A stretch of 22,723 bases of DNA from an uncultured Rikenellaceae bacterium (GTDB taxonomy: Bacteria; Bacteroidota; Bacteroidia; Bacteroidales; Rikenellaceae). Where the stretch lies: assembly GCA_910588925.1 (NCBI GenBank), contig CAJURV010000030.1:1-22723 (forward strand), in the 5' to 3' direction. The notes below the pieces were generated by a model, which saw nothing but the letters and a program-made list of their open reading frames with translations, ran no database searches and was not told where the DNA came from. Numbering within the stretch: the stretch's first letter is position 1; each line of letters starts with the position of its first letter. The translations under genes were made by a program, and so were the position numbers. Shown in pieces: positions 7,887 through 15,525 of this stretch.

Positions 7887-9347
7887 ATGAAATTCAGATT
7901 ATATAACACTCTGAGCAGGACCAAAGAGGATTTCGTTCCGTATAATCCTCCTTTCGTCGGTCTTTACGTATGCGGTCCCACCGTCTACGGCGATCCGCAC
8001 TTGGGTCACGCGCGTCCGGCCGTAACTTACGACCTGTTGTTCCGTCTGTTAAAGGCTCTCGACTACAAGGTGCGTTACGTGCGCAACATCACCGACGTGG
8101 GTCACTTGGAGCACGATTCGGACGACGGCGAAGACAAACTGGCAAAAAAAGCGCGTCTCGAACAGCTCGAACCTATGGAGGTGGCTCAATACTATACCAA
8201 CCGTTACCGCGACGCCATGAAACGTCTCGGAGTGCTTCCTCCGTCCATAGAACCCCAAGCCTCGGGCCATATAATAGAGCAGATAGAGCTGGTCAAACAG
8301 ATTCTTAACGCCGGTTATGCCTACGAAAGCAACGGCTCTGTCTATTTCGACGTCGACAAATATAACCGCGACCACAATTACGGCAAGCTATCCGGCCGCT
8401 CCACCGACGAGATGCTGTCTGCCACCCGCGATCTCGACGGCCAGAGCGACAAACGCAAGAGCTACGATTTCGCCTTATGGAAAAAGGCTGCGCCCGAACA
8501 TATCATGCGATGGCCGTCTCCCTGGAGCGACGGTTTCCCCGGCTGGCATCTGGAGTGTTCGGCCATGAGCCGTAAATACCTCGGCGACCGCTTCGACATA
8601 CACGGCGGCGGCATGGACCTCATATTCCCGCACCACGAGTGCGAGATAGCCCAGAGCACCGCATCCATGGGCCATGAGGCGGTCCGTTACTGGATGCACA
8701 ACAACATGATAACCATCGACGGACGCAAGATGGGCAAGTCGCTCGGCAACTTCATAACCCTCGAAGAGCTTTTCTCGGGAGATAACGAGCTGCTCGACAA
8801 GGCCTATTCGCCCATGACTATCCGTTTCTTCATCCTGCAGGCGCACTACCGCAGCACCCTCGATTTCTCGAGCGAGGCGCTATCGGCAGCCGAAAAAGGG
8901 TTGGAACGTCTTATGAACGCCATGGCCGCGCTCGACAAGATAACACCGTCGGACAAATCCACCGTCGATGTCTCGAAACTGAAAGACGAGTGCATGGAAT
9001 CGCTCTGCGACGATCTCAACAGTCCGGTAGCCATAGCGACGCTCTTCGAATGGGTCAAAGTGGTCAACCAACTGCACGACGGCTCGCAGACACTGACTGC
9101 AGACGATTTGGAATCGCTAAAGAGCCAGTTCCGCTTTGTCGTTACCGACCTTTTGGGGCTCGTGCCGGAGATGGAGAAGAACGAAGAGGAGCTGATAGGC
9201 GGCCTCATAGCCATGATACTCGACGTGCGCAAACAAGCCAAAGAGGAGAAGAATTGGGCCGTATCCGACAAGATCCGCGACGAGCTGGCGCGTATGGGCG
9301 TCACCGTCAAAGACAGGAAAGACGGAACCGATTGGGAGATAAAATAG
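7887..9347 (+). CDS. cysS: Cysteinyl-tRNA synthetase (486 aa)
   Basis: This is a cytoplasmic class I aminoacyl-tRNA synthetase that joins cysteine to tRNA-Cys using ATP. The HIGH-type signature is HLGH at 38-41 and the KMSKS-type signature is KMGKS at 281-285. The four zinc ligands that select the cysteine thiol in this family are present at C29, C224, H249 and E253 (the last two in the FPHHECE stretch). Length is normal, with the anticodon-binding helices in the C-terminal part. The ATG at 7887 directly precedes the conserved N-terminus (MKFRLYNTLSR). Of its Ile codons, most are AUA. It heads a two-gene unit with dsbD, whose ATG lies 36 bases past its stop. Confidence 0.97.
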   Translation: MKFRLYNTLSRTKEDFVPYNPPFVGLYVCGPTVYGDPHLGHARPAVTYDLLFRLLKALDYKVRYVRNITDVGHLEHDSDDGEDKLAKKARLEQLEPMEVAQYYTNRYRDAMKRLGVLPPSIEPQASGHIIEQIELVKQILNAGYAYESNGSVYFDVDKYNRDHNYGKLSGRSTDEMLSATRDLDGQSDKRKSYDFALWKKAAPEHIMRWPSPWSDGFPGWHLECSAMSRKYLGDRFDIHGGGMDLIFPHHECEIAQSTASMGHEAVRYWMHNNMITIDGRKMGKSLGNFITLEELFSGDNELLDKAYSPMTIRFFILQAHYRSTLDFSSEALSAAEKGLERLMNAMAALDKITPSDKSTVDVSKLKDECMESLCDDLNSPVAIATLFEWVKVVNQLHDGSQTLTADDLESLKSQFRFVVTDLLGLVPEMEKNEEELIGGLIAMILDVRKQAKEEKNWAVSDKIRDELARMGVTVKDRKDGTDWEIK

Positions 9348-9383
9348 ACTAATGACTTTTAAACTGAATAACAAAAATTTACG

Positions 9384-11399
9384 ATGAAATTCAAATCGCT
9401 GTTATTGACTTTTTCAGCCTTTCTGGTAGCTTTGGTAGCTAACGGTCAGATAATGGAGCCTGTAAGCTGGAAGCAGGCTACCGTAGACAACGGTGACGGG
9501 TACTACCTGCTACAGATGACTGCGACCATAGAACAACCTTTCCACATGTACGACATGGGGCCTTATCAGGACGGTCCCAACCCCACTACGGTAACCGTAA
9601 CCGATACTCCGGGCGTGGAGCTGGTAGACGGCATCGTAGCCTCCGTAGAGCCTAAACGCAAGTTCGACGACGGCTTCGGCATGGAGATAGGTTACTTCGA
9701 GAACTCCGTTACGTTCAGTCAGCGTGTGAAGGTTACTTCGGCCGATCCTGTGACACTCAAGATCAATATCGAGTGGCAATCGTGCGACGACGAGACATGC
9801 CTGCCCCCCACCGACGAAGATTTCATCTTCAAGCTCGCGGGCGTAGAGGGCGGCGAGACGATCGAAGCGACACCCGCGAAGGCGTCTGATGAAACGGTGG
9901 TAGCCGACGAGCCGGCAGAGGTCAGACAGCTCAAACGCGAAAGCACTCTCTGGAGCACTATAATAGCGGCCATTCTATGGGGCTTCGCCGCGCTTCTCAC
10001 TCCGTGCGTATTCCCCATGGTGCCAATGACCGTATCTTTCTTCATGAAGAGCTCGGGCAGCAAGAGCCGCGGTCGCTTCATGGCATCGTTCTACGGTCTC
10101 TCCATCATAGCTTTATATACCCTCCCCATAGCCATCATAATAATGGTTACCTACATCGCGGGCGGCGACGCCGTAACGGCCGACATATTCAACTGGCTAT
10201 CCACCCACTGGATACCCAATATCATATTCTTCTTCACGTTCATGATATTCGCGGCGTCGTTCCTCGGCGCATTCGAGATAGTATTGCCCAGCTCGCTCGT
10301 CAACAAGAGCGACGCCAAAGCGGACAAGGGCGGCTTGGTCGGCGTATTCTTCATGGCCCTCACCCTCGTGTTGGTATCGTTCTCATGTACCGGTCCCATC
10401 GTAGGCTCCATCCTCGTGCAGTCTACGCAGGGAGCCATATGGGAGCCTATCGTCACCATGCTCGTATTCTCGGCGGCTTTCGCGCTTCCGTTCACCCTCT
10501 TCGCGTTCTTCCCCTCTCTGCTCAAGAACCTGCCCAAGTCCGGCGGATGGCTCAACTCGGTCAAGGTAGTGCTCGGTTTCATTGAGTTGGCTCTCGGTCT
10601 CAAGTTCCTCTCCGTAGCCGACCAGACCTACCATTGGGGCATTCTCGACCGCGAAGTCTACATAGCCCTTTGGATAGTGATATTCTCTATGCTCGGCTTC
10701 TACCTGCTCGGCAAGCTCCGCTTCTCTCACGATAGCGAGGAGCCTTACATCAAGGTTAAGAAACTCATTCTCGCTATCATAACGTTCGCATTCGTGGTCT
10801 ACCTGATACCCGGCATGTTCGGCGCTCCTTTGAAAGCCCTCTCGGGTTATCTGCCCCCCATGCACACCCACGACTTCAACCTCATGGAGGCACGCGGCAA
10901 CGTCGGCGTAGCCTCGGGCGACAGCGAAGCGCGCGGCAAGAAGTACAGCGACTTCCTCCACATGCCCCACGGTCTTAACGGCTTCTTCGACTATGAGGAG
11001 GGCATGGCATACGCTCGCAAGGTGGGCAAGCCCGTCATACTCGACTTCTCGGGTCACGGTTGCGTCAACTGTCGCGAGATGGAGGCCAACGTATGGTCGG
11101 ACAAAGAGGTGCTTCGCATACTTAACGACGAGTATGTCATAATATCGCTCTACGTAGACGACAAGAAAGAGCTTCCCGAGAGCGAGTGGATAACCCTGCC
11201 TAACGGTAAGGTGCTCAAAACACTCGGCAAGATCAACGCCAACTTCCAGACCACCCGTTTCGGCGTCAACGGCCAGCCCTACTACATATTGCTCGATAAC
11301 GACGGCAAAGAGCTCGGCCAGCCCCGCGGTTACAACCTCAACGTTCAGGAATACATAAACTTCCTCAACGAGGGCGTGGCTAAGTACAAGAGTCGATAG
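9384..11399 (+). CDS. dsbD: Thiol:disulfide interchange protein DsbD (671 aa)
   Basis: This is an inner-membrane reductase that carries electrons from cytoplasmic thioredoxin to periplasmic thiol proteins. Residues 1-22 form a signal peptide. The periplasmic N-terminal domain (to about 180) ends with a CDDETC motif (C134, C139), matching the alpha-domain cysteine pair. The membrane core (about 190-480) has the two redox cysteines of the family in TPCVFPM (C208) and FSCTGP (C335). The C-terminal thioredoxin-like domain has CVNC (C560, C563), so all three cysteine pairs needed for the relay are present. It probably shares a transcript with cysS and ends at the terminator at 11403-11450. The short upstream gap (AATAACAAAAATTTACG) is A-rich, as expected for Bacteroidota translation starts. 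Confidence 0.95.
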   Translation: MKFKSLLLTFSAFLVALVANGQIMEPVSWKQATVDNGDGYYLLQMTATIEQPFHMYDMGPYQDGPNPTTVTVTDTPGVELVDGIVASVEPKRKFDDGFGMEIGYFENSVTFSQRVKVTSADPVTLKINIEWQSCDDETCLPPTDEDFIFKLAGVEGGETIEATPAKASDETVVADEPAEVRQLKRESTLWSTIIAAILWGFAALLTPCVFPMVPMTVSFFMKSSGSKSRGRFMASFYGLSIIALYTLPIAIIIMVTYIAGGDAVTADIFNWLSTHWIPNIIFFFTFMIFAASFLGAFEIVLPSSLVNKSDAKADKGGLVGVFFMALTLVLVSFSCTGPIVGSILVQSTQGAIWEPIVTMLVFSAAFALPFTLFAFFPSLLKNLPKSGGWLNSVKVVLGFIELALGLKFLSVADQTYHWGILDREVYIALWIVIFSMLGFYLLGKLRFSHDSEEPYIKVKKLILAIITFAFVVYLIPGMFGAPLKALSGYLPPMHTHDFNLMEARGNVGVASGDSEARGKKYSDFLHMPHGLNGFFDYEEGMAYARKVGKPVILDFSGHGCVNCREMEANVWSDKEVLRILNDEYVIISLYVDDKKELPESEWITLPNGKVLKTLGKINANFQTTRFGVNGQPYYILLDNDGKELGQPRGYNLNVQEYINFLNEGVAKYKSR

Positions 11400-11402
11400 C
11401 AT

Positions 11403-11450
11403 AATTGGTTCGGAGGGCCTTTTAGTTGGCCCTCCGAACTAATTGTTTTG
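11403..11450 (+). terminator. Rho-independent terminator after dsbD
   Basis: A 17-bp stem, AATTGGTTCGGAGGGCC (11403-11419) with GGCCCTCCGAACTAATT (11428-11444), contains one G-T pair and has an 8-base loop. It is followed by GTTTTG. It starts a few bases after the dsbD stop. Confidence 0.88.
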
Positions 11451-11625
11451 TGCCTCCGGCGGCCACTTCGTGGAGAGCCTCCCGGCGGGTCCTTCGGGGA
11501 GGTACTTTGTCACTCGACAAAGTACCCAAAACGAGGGGGCACAGCCCCTTTTGAGAGGCATTGCATGAGGTGATGCCGCATGTATTCGGATGAGCACCAG
11601 GGGTTTATTGATGCGGCATAAACAA
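11450..11625 (+). repeat. Repeat family B, copy B1
   Basis: The unit begins GTGCCTCCGGCGG and holds a perfect 11-bp stem, GGTACTTTGTC (11501-11511) with GACAAAGTACC (11516-11526), loop ACTC. Then follow CCAAAACGAGG, an AGGGG...CCCCTTTT mini-hairpin, and ATGAGGTGATGCCGCATG. Copy B2 at 14617-14760 has the same order. B1 also has its first module in tandem: CCTCCGGCGGCC-ACTTCGTGG, then CCTCCCGGCGGGTCCTTCGG. It starts right after the dsbD terminator and ends about 35 bases before the gcvP start, in the same orientation as both genes. It may be a mobile REP-like element, or part of the gcvP leader. Confidence 0.82.
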
Positions 11626-11659
11626 AGTTATATAGATGACAATAAAAAACGAATATACC

Positions 11660-14515
11660 ATGAAAGATCAATTCGTAAACCGCCATATCGGTCCGTCGGA
11701 GGCCGACGTGGAACAGATGTTGGAAGCTATCGGTTGCAGCTCCGTCGACGAGCTAATAAGTCAGGTGGTCCCCGAGAATATCAGGCTCAAAAAGCCGCTC
11801 GCGCTCCCCGAGGAGGGCATGAGCGAATACGAGTTCGCCGCTCACATACGCGCATTGGCCGAGAAGAACCGTCCCTTGCGTACATTCATAGGCATGGGTT
11901 ATTACCCCACCGCTTCACCCGCCGTCATCATGCGCAACATATTCGAGAATCCCGCATGGTATACCTCTTACACCCCCTATCAGGCCGAGATATCGCAAGG
12001 CCGTCTCGAGGCTCTGCTCAACTTCCAGACGATGGTGATATCGCTCACCGGCATGGAGATAAGCAACTGTTCGCTCCTTGACGAGGGTACCGCTGCCGCC
12101 GAAGCCATGACAATGATGTTCTCGCTCCGCAGCCGGGACGCCGTTAAGGAGGGTCGTAACCAGCTCTTCGTAGACAACAACATATTCCCCCAGACGCTCG
12201 ACGTGCTTCTGACACGCTCGGAGCCTTTCGGCATAGAGCTCGTCATGGGCGATGCCGCCGACTACGAGTTCACCGGCAAAGAGTTCGGCGCCATAGTCCA
12301 GTACCCGGGTGCCGACGGCGCCATAGTCGACTACAGCGGTTTTGCCGCCAAAGCTCATGAGAGAGGCATAATGGTTACGGCTGTGGCCGACATTCTCAGC
12401 CTCGCCCTGTTGCGTGCTCCCGGAGAGTGGGGGGCCGACATAGTGGTTGGCTCTACCCAGCGTTTCGGCGCTCCCATGGCCTACGGCGGTCCTTCGGCGG
12501 CCTATCTGGCCACCCGCGACGCCTACAAGCGTAATATGGCCGGCCGTATCATAGGCGTTTCGGTGGACCGTCTCGGTAACAAAGCCCTCCGCATGGCGCT
12601 ACAGACCCGCGAGCAACACATCAAGCGCGACAAAGCCACATCTAACATATGTACGGCACAGGCCTTGTTCGCCACTATGGCCGGTATGTTCGCCGTATAT
12701 CACGGTCCCGAGGGAATACGCTCCATAGCCCTGCATGCCCACTCGTGCGCCGCCGCAGTAGCCGAGGCTGCCGACAAGTTGGGTTTCAGCCTCTCGTCGC
12801 GTTGCTTCTTCGACACCGTAGAGATAGAGGCCGAGGCCGACCGCATGCGCTCCATAGCAGAGAGCCGCGGCGTCAACCTCTGCTTCCCGCGCGTGGATGC
12901 CGTACGTATAAGCTGCGACGAGGTCACCACGCTCGAAGAGGTCAACAACCTCATAGCCATACTGGCCGAGTATGCGGGTAAAGAGGCTCCCGTGCTCGCA
13001 GCCGTAGAGGAGAAGATATCGTTCTGCCCCTCGCAGGCGCGCACCAGTGCCATACTTACCGAAAAGGTATTCAACCGTTATCACTCGGAGACCGAGATGA
13101 TGCGTTACATCAAGAAGCTCGAACGTCGCGACATATCGCTGGCCGACAGCATGATATCGCTCGGTTCCTGCACCATGAAGCTCAATTCGGCCGTAAGCAT
13201 GATGCCCCTGTCGCTCGCGGGCTTCAACGTGCATCCGTTCGTGCCCGCATCGCAGGCCGAGGGTTACACCGAGATGATGCGCTCTTTGGAACACGACCTT
13301 GCCGTCATCACCGGTTTCGCCGCTGTCACCAACCAGCCTAACTCGGGCGCGGCGGGCGAATACACCGGTCTCATGGTGATACGCGCCTATCATCAGAGCC
13401 GTGGCGAGGGTCATCGCAACGTGGCCCTGATACCCGCTTCGGCTCACGGTACCAACCCGGCATCCGCCGCTATGGCCGGCATGAAGGTGGTGGTAGTGGC
13501 CTGCGACGATCGCGGCAACATATCCGTAGACGACTTCCGCGCCAAAGCCGAGGAGCACAAGGCTAACCTGTCGTGCGCCATGATAACCTATCCCTCTACG
13601 CACGGCATCTTCGAGGCCAGCGTAACGGAGCTGTGCCGCATAGTGCACGAGAACGGCGGTCAGGTCTACATGGACGGCGCCAACATGAATGCGCAGGTGG
13701 GTCTTACCAATCCCGCCACCATAGGAGCCGACCTTTGCCATCTTAACCTGCACAAGACCTTCTCCATGCCTCACGGCGGCGGCGGTCCCGGTGTGGGTAC
13801 CATCTGCGTGGCCGCGCATCTGGCCGACTTCCTGCCCACACACTCAGTGGTATCGGGCGTAGGCGGACGCGACGGCATCACGGCCGTGTCATCATCGCCT
13901 TGGGGTAGCGCCGGCATACTGCCCATAACCTACGGCTACATCAAGATGCTCGGACAGAGCGGTCTTCGTCGCGCCACCGAGATGGCCATACTCAACGCCA
14001 ACTACATGGCCGCGGCTCTCAAGGGCGAATACGACACCCTCTACACAGGCGAATGCGGTCGCGTGGGTCACGAAATGATCGTAGACTGTCGCAATTTCCG
14101 TAAAGACTACGGCGTAGAGTGCGGCGACATCGCCCGTCGTCTTATGGACTACGGTTTCCATGCTCCCACCCTCTCGTTCCCGGTGCACGACACCCTCATG
14201 GTAGAGCCTACCGAGAGCGAAAGTAAGGCCGAGCTCGACCGCTTCGTGGCGGCTCTCGTTCAGATCAAGCGCGAGGCCGAAGAGATAGCCGCCGGCATAG
14301 CCGATGCCGCCGACAACGTACTGGTGATGGCGCCCCACACCGCCCCCGAAGTATCGGCCGACGAGTGGAGCCACCCCTATCCCAGAACCAAAGCGGCATA
14401 TCCCCTCGCTTGGATAGCCGAAAACAAGTTCTGGCCCTACGTATCGAAGATAGACAACGGCTACGGCGACCGTAACCTCGTCTGCACATGCGATCCGATA
14501 GAGTCGTATAAATAA
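11660..14515 (+). CDS. gcvP: Glycine dehydrogenase (decarboxylating), P protein of the glycine cleavage system (951 aa)
   Basis: This is the PLP enzyme that decarboxylates glycine and passes the aminomethyl group to lipoyl-GcvH. The protein is the fused, single-chain form: an N-terminal half (about 1-430) and a C-terminal half (about 440-870), each with the aminotransferase-like fold. The PLP lysine is K699 in NLHKTFSMPHGGGGPG. I chose the ATG at 11660 (MKDQFVNRHIG) because the family's conserved RHIG follows closely and the sequence before it is A-rich. An in-frame ATG at 11636 would add eight residues. No gcvT or gcvH lies nearby, so the other subunits are encoded elsewhere. I see no glycine riboswitch in the leader. 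It ends at a strong terminator and appears to be transcribed alone. Confidence 0.96.
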   Translation: MKDQFVNRHIGPSEADVEQMLEAIGCSSVDELISQVVPENIRLKKPLALPEEGMSEYEFAAHIRALAEKNRPLRTFIGMGYYPTASPAVIMRNIFENPAWYTSYTPYQAEISQGRLEALLNFQTMVISLTGMEISNCSLLDEGTAAAEAMTMMFSLRSRDAVKEGRNQLFVDNNIFPQTLDVLLTRSEPFGIELVMGDAADYEFTGKEFGAIVQYPGADGAIVDYSGFAAKAHERGIMVTAVADILSLALLRAPGEWGADIVVGSTQRFGAPMAYGGPSAAYLATRDAYKRNMAGRIIGVSVDRLGNKALRMALQTREQHIKRDKATSNICTAQALFATMAGMFAVYHGPEGIRSIALHAHSCAAAVAEAADKLGFSLSSRCFFDTVEIEAEADRMRSIAESRGVNLCFPRVDAVRISCDEVTTLEEVNNLIAILAEYAGKEAPVLAAVEEKISFCPSQARTSAILTEKVFNRYHSETEMMRYIKKLERRDISLADSMISLGSCTMKLNSAVSMMPLSLAGFNVHPFVPASQAEGYTEMMRSLEHDLAVITGFAAVTNQPNSGAAGEYTGLMVIRAYHQSRGEGHRNVALIPASAHGTNPASAAMAGMKVVVVACDDRGNISVDDFRAKAEEHKANLSCAMITYPSTHGIFEASVTELCRIVHENGGQVYMDGANMNAQVGLTNPATIGADLCHLNLHKTFSMPHGGGGPGVGTICVAAHLADFLPTHSVVSGVGGRDGITAVSSSPWGSAGILPITYGYIKMLGQSGLRRATEMAILNANYMAAALKGEYDTLYTGECGRVGHEMIVDCRNFRKDYGVECGDIARRLMDYGFHAPTLSFPVHDTLMVEPTESESKAELDRFVAALVQIKREAEEIAAGIADAADNVLVMAPHTAPEVSADEWSHPYPRTKAAYPLAWIAENKFWPYVSKIDNGYGDRNLVCTCDPIESYK

Positions 14516-14521
14516 TTGGTT

Positions 14522-14583
14522 AACTTTAGTTTCAAGGGTTAATCCTCGGTTTCTCCGGGATTAACCCTTGAAAACTAAAGTTT
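14522..14583 (+). terminator. Rho-independent terminator after gcvP
   Basis: A very long stem pairs 14522-14545 (AACTTTAGTTTCAAGGG...) with 14558-14582 (...CCCTTGAAAACTAAAGTT), about 24 pairs with one bulged A. The outer part is A/T-rich on both sides, so it could work in both directions. Confidence 0.85.
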
Positions 14584-14616
14584 ATGAATTACGGAATATG
14601 CGTATATCGGATGGCA

Positions 14617-14760
14617 GTGCCTCCGGCGGCCCTTCGGGGAGCTACTTTTGTCACTCGACAAAAGTAGCCAAAAACGAAGGGGCCGCAGACCCCTTTCCGA
14701 TAGCGTGATATGAGGTGATACCACATGCGTTTGGGTGGGCACTTTATATGCGGTTAATCG
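14617..14760 (+). repeat. Repeat family B, copy B2
   Basis: It has the same order as B1: GTGCCTCCGGCGG, a CCC-TTCG-GGG mini-hairpin, then a perfect 12-bp stem, GCTACTTTTGTC (14641-14652) with GACAAAAGTAGC (14657-14668), loop ACTC. It continues with CCAAAAACGAAGG, AAGGGG...CCCCTTT and ATGAGGTGATACCACATG. Relative to B1 the stem has one added T-A pair and a G-C pair turned into C-G, both matched on the other arm. It lies between the gcvP terminator and the slyD gene, in the direction of both. Between 14761 and the slyD leader I see nothing else. Confidence 0.82.
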
Positions 14761-14849
14761 GGGAGGGATACATCTTATGGCAGGCGCGCTTTGCGTCGGA
14801 CATGGATGTTTGATTTGGCGAGGCGGACAATTTATTGTGAATAGCTTCG

Positions 14850-14883
14850 TTTGGTTTTTAGTATTGATTAACGCTAAAATTTG
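14850..14883 (+). promoter_or_regulatory. Possible promoter of the slyD-like gene
   Basis: TTTG at 14850-14853 lies 21 bases before TAAAATTTG at 14875-14883. The latter resembles the TAnnTTTG box but has one base too many between TA and TTTG. It ends only 8 bases before the ATG, so the transcript would be nearly leaderless. A weak call. Confidence 0.3.
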
Positions 14884-14891
14884 AAACTGAT

Positions 14892-15407
14892 ATGAATATT
14901 GAAAAAGACACATTCGTGTCGTTGACTTACACTCTTACCGTTAACGGCAAAGTAGCGGACAAAGCCGGTGCCGAACGTCCCCTCGAGTTCGTCTACGGCA
15001 TAGGCATGCTTTTGCCCAAGTTCGAAGAGTACATAGCCGGGAAGAGCGTCGGCGATAAGTTCGAGTTCGTACTGTCGCCTGCAGAAGGTTACGGAGAACA
15101 TGTAGCGGAGAATGTCATAGACCTGCCGAAGAATCTGTTCGAGATAGACGGCAAAGTGGACGACAACATGCTTGTAGTGGGTAATGTGCTTCCTATGGCC
15201 GATCACGAAGGCCATAGACTCATGGGCACTATCAAGGCTGTAGGTCCCGAAACCGTGACTATGGACTTCAACCACCCTATGGCCGGCGAGACGTTGCACT
15301 TCACAGGCGAGATCATCGGTGTGCGTAAAGCGACGGAAGACGACTATCCGCACCATCATTGCGGCGGAGACTGCAGTTGCGGAGATTGTAATTGCGGATG
15401 CGAATAA
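14892..15407 (+). CDS. slyD: SlyD-type FKBP peptidyl-prolyl cis-trans isomerase with Cys/His-rich tail (171 aa)
   Basis: This is a cytoplasmic folding helper of the SlyD branch of FKBP. Such proteins turn prolyl peptide bonds, act as chaperones through an insert-in-flap domain, and often bind nickel or other metals through the tail. The FKBP part spans about 1-70 and 125-147 (PLEFVYGIGMLLPKFEEYIAG is the recognisable core). The flap insert is about 70-125 (VLPMADHEGHRLMGTI). The last 18 residues form a metal-binding tail with three histidines (154-156) and six cysteines (157, 161, 163, 166, 168, 170). There is no signal peptide. It appears as a single-gene unit, bounded by the gcvP terminator and its own terminator. 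The symbol is by family; metal specificity cannot be read from sequence. Confidence 0.92.
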   Translation: MNIEKDTFVSLTYTLTVNGKVADKAGAERPLEFVYGIGMLLPKFEEYIAGKSVGDKFEFVLSPAEGYGEHVAENVIDLPKNLFEIDGKVDDNMLVVGNVLPMADHEGHRLMGTIKAVGPETVTMDFNHPMAGETLHFTGEIIGVRKATEDDYPHHHCGGDCSCGDCNCGCE

Positions 15408-15413
15408 AAGAGC

Positions 15414-15446
15414 GGGGCGGAGAGTATTATTCCGCCCCTTCTTATT
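15414..15446 (+). terminator. Rho-independent terminator after the slyD-like gene
   Basis: The stem is GGGGCGGA (15414-15421) with TCCGCCCC (15431-15438), followed by TTCTTATTTG. It starts 6 bases after the stop codon. Bases 15447-15525 between it and C3 hold nothing I recognise. Confidence 0.85.
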
Positions 15447-15525
15447 TGTTTTAGTTCGAGCTGTTTCGACTGAGGTTGAGACGGCTTTTTTGTTGGATTG
15501 GCGTCAGGTTTTGTTTTCGCAATTC

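Noticed and set aside
10383..11402. Long open frame on the minus strand inside dsbD
   Set aside because: It is antisense to the conserved DsbD core and thioredoxin domain, with no family resemblance.
11450..11659. Glycine riboswitch in front of gcvP
   Set aside because: The leader is filled by repeat B1. I do not see the conserved glycine-aptamer cores, and the same repeat precedes slyD, which has no link to glycine.
12599..13843. Long open frame on the minus strand inside gcvP
   Set aside because: It lies wholly antisense to a clear gcvP. It is open because of the strong codon bias of the real gene, and it shows no recognisable motifs.
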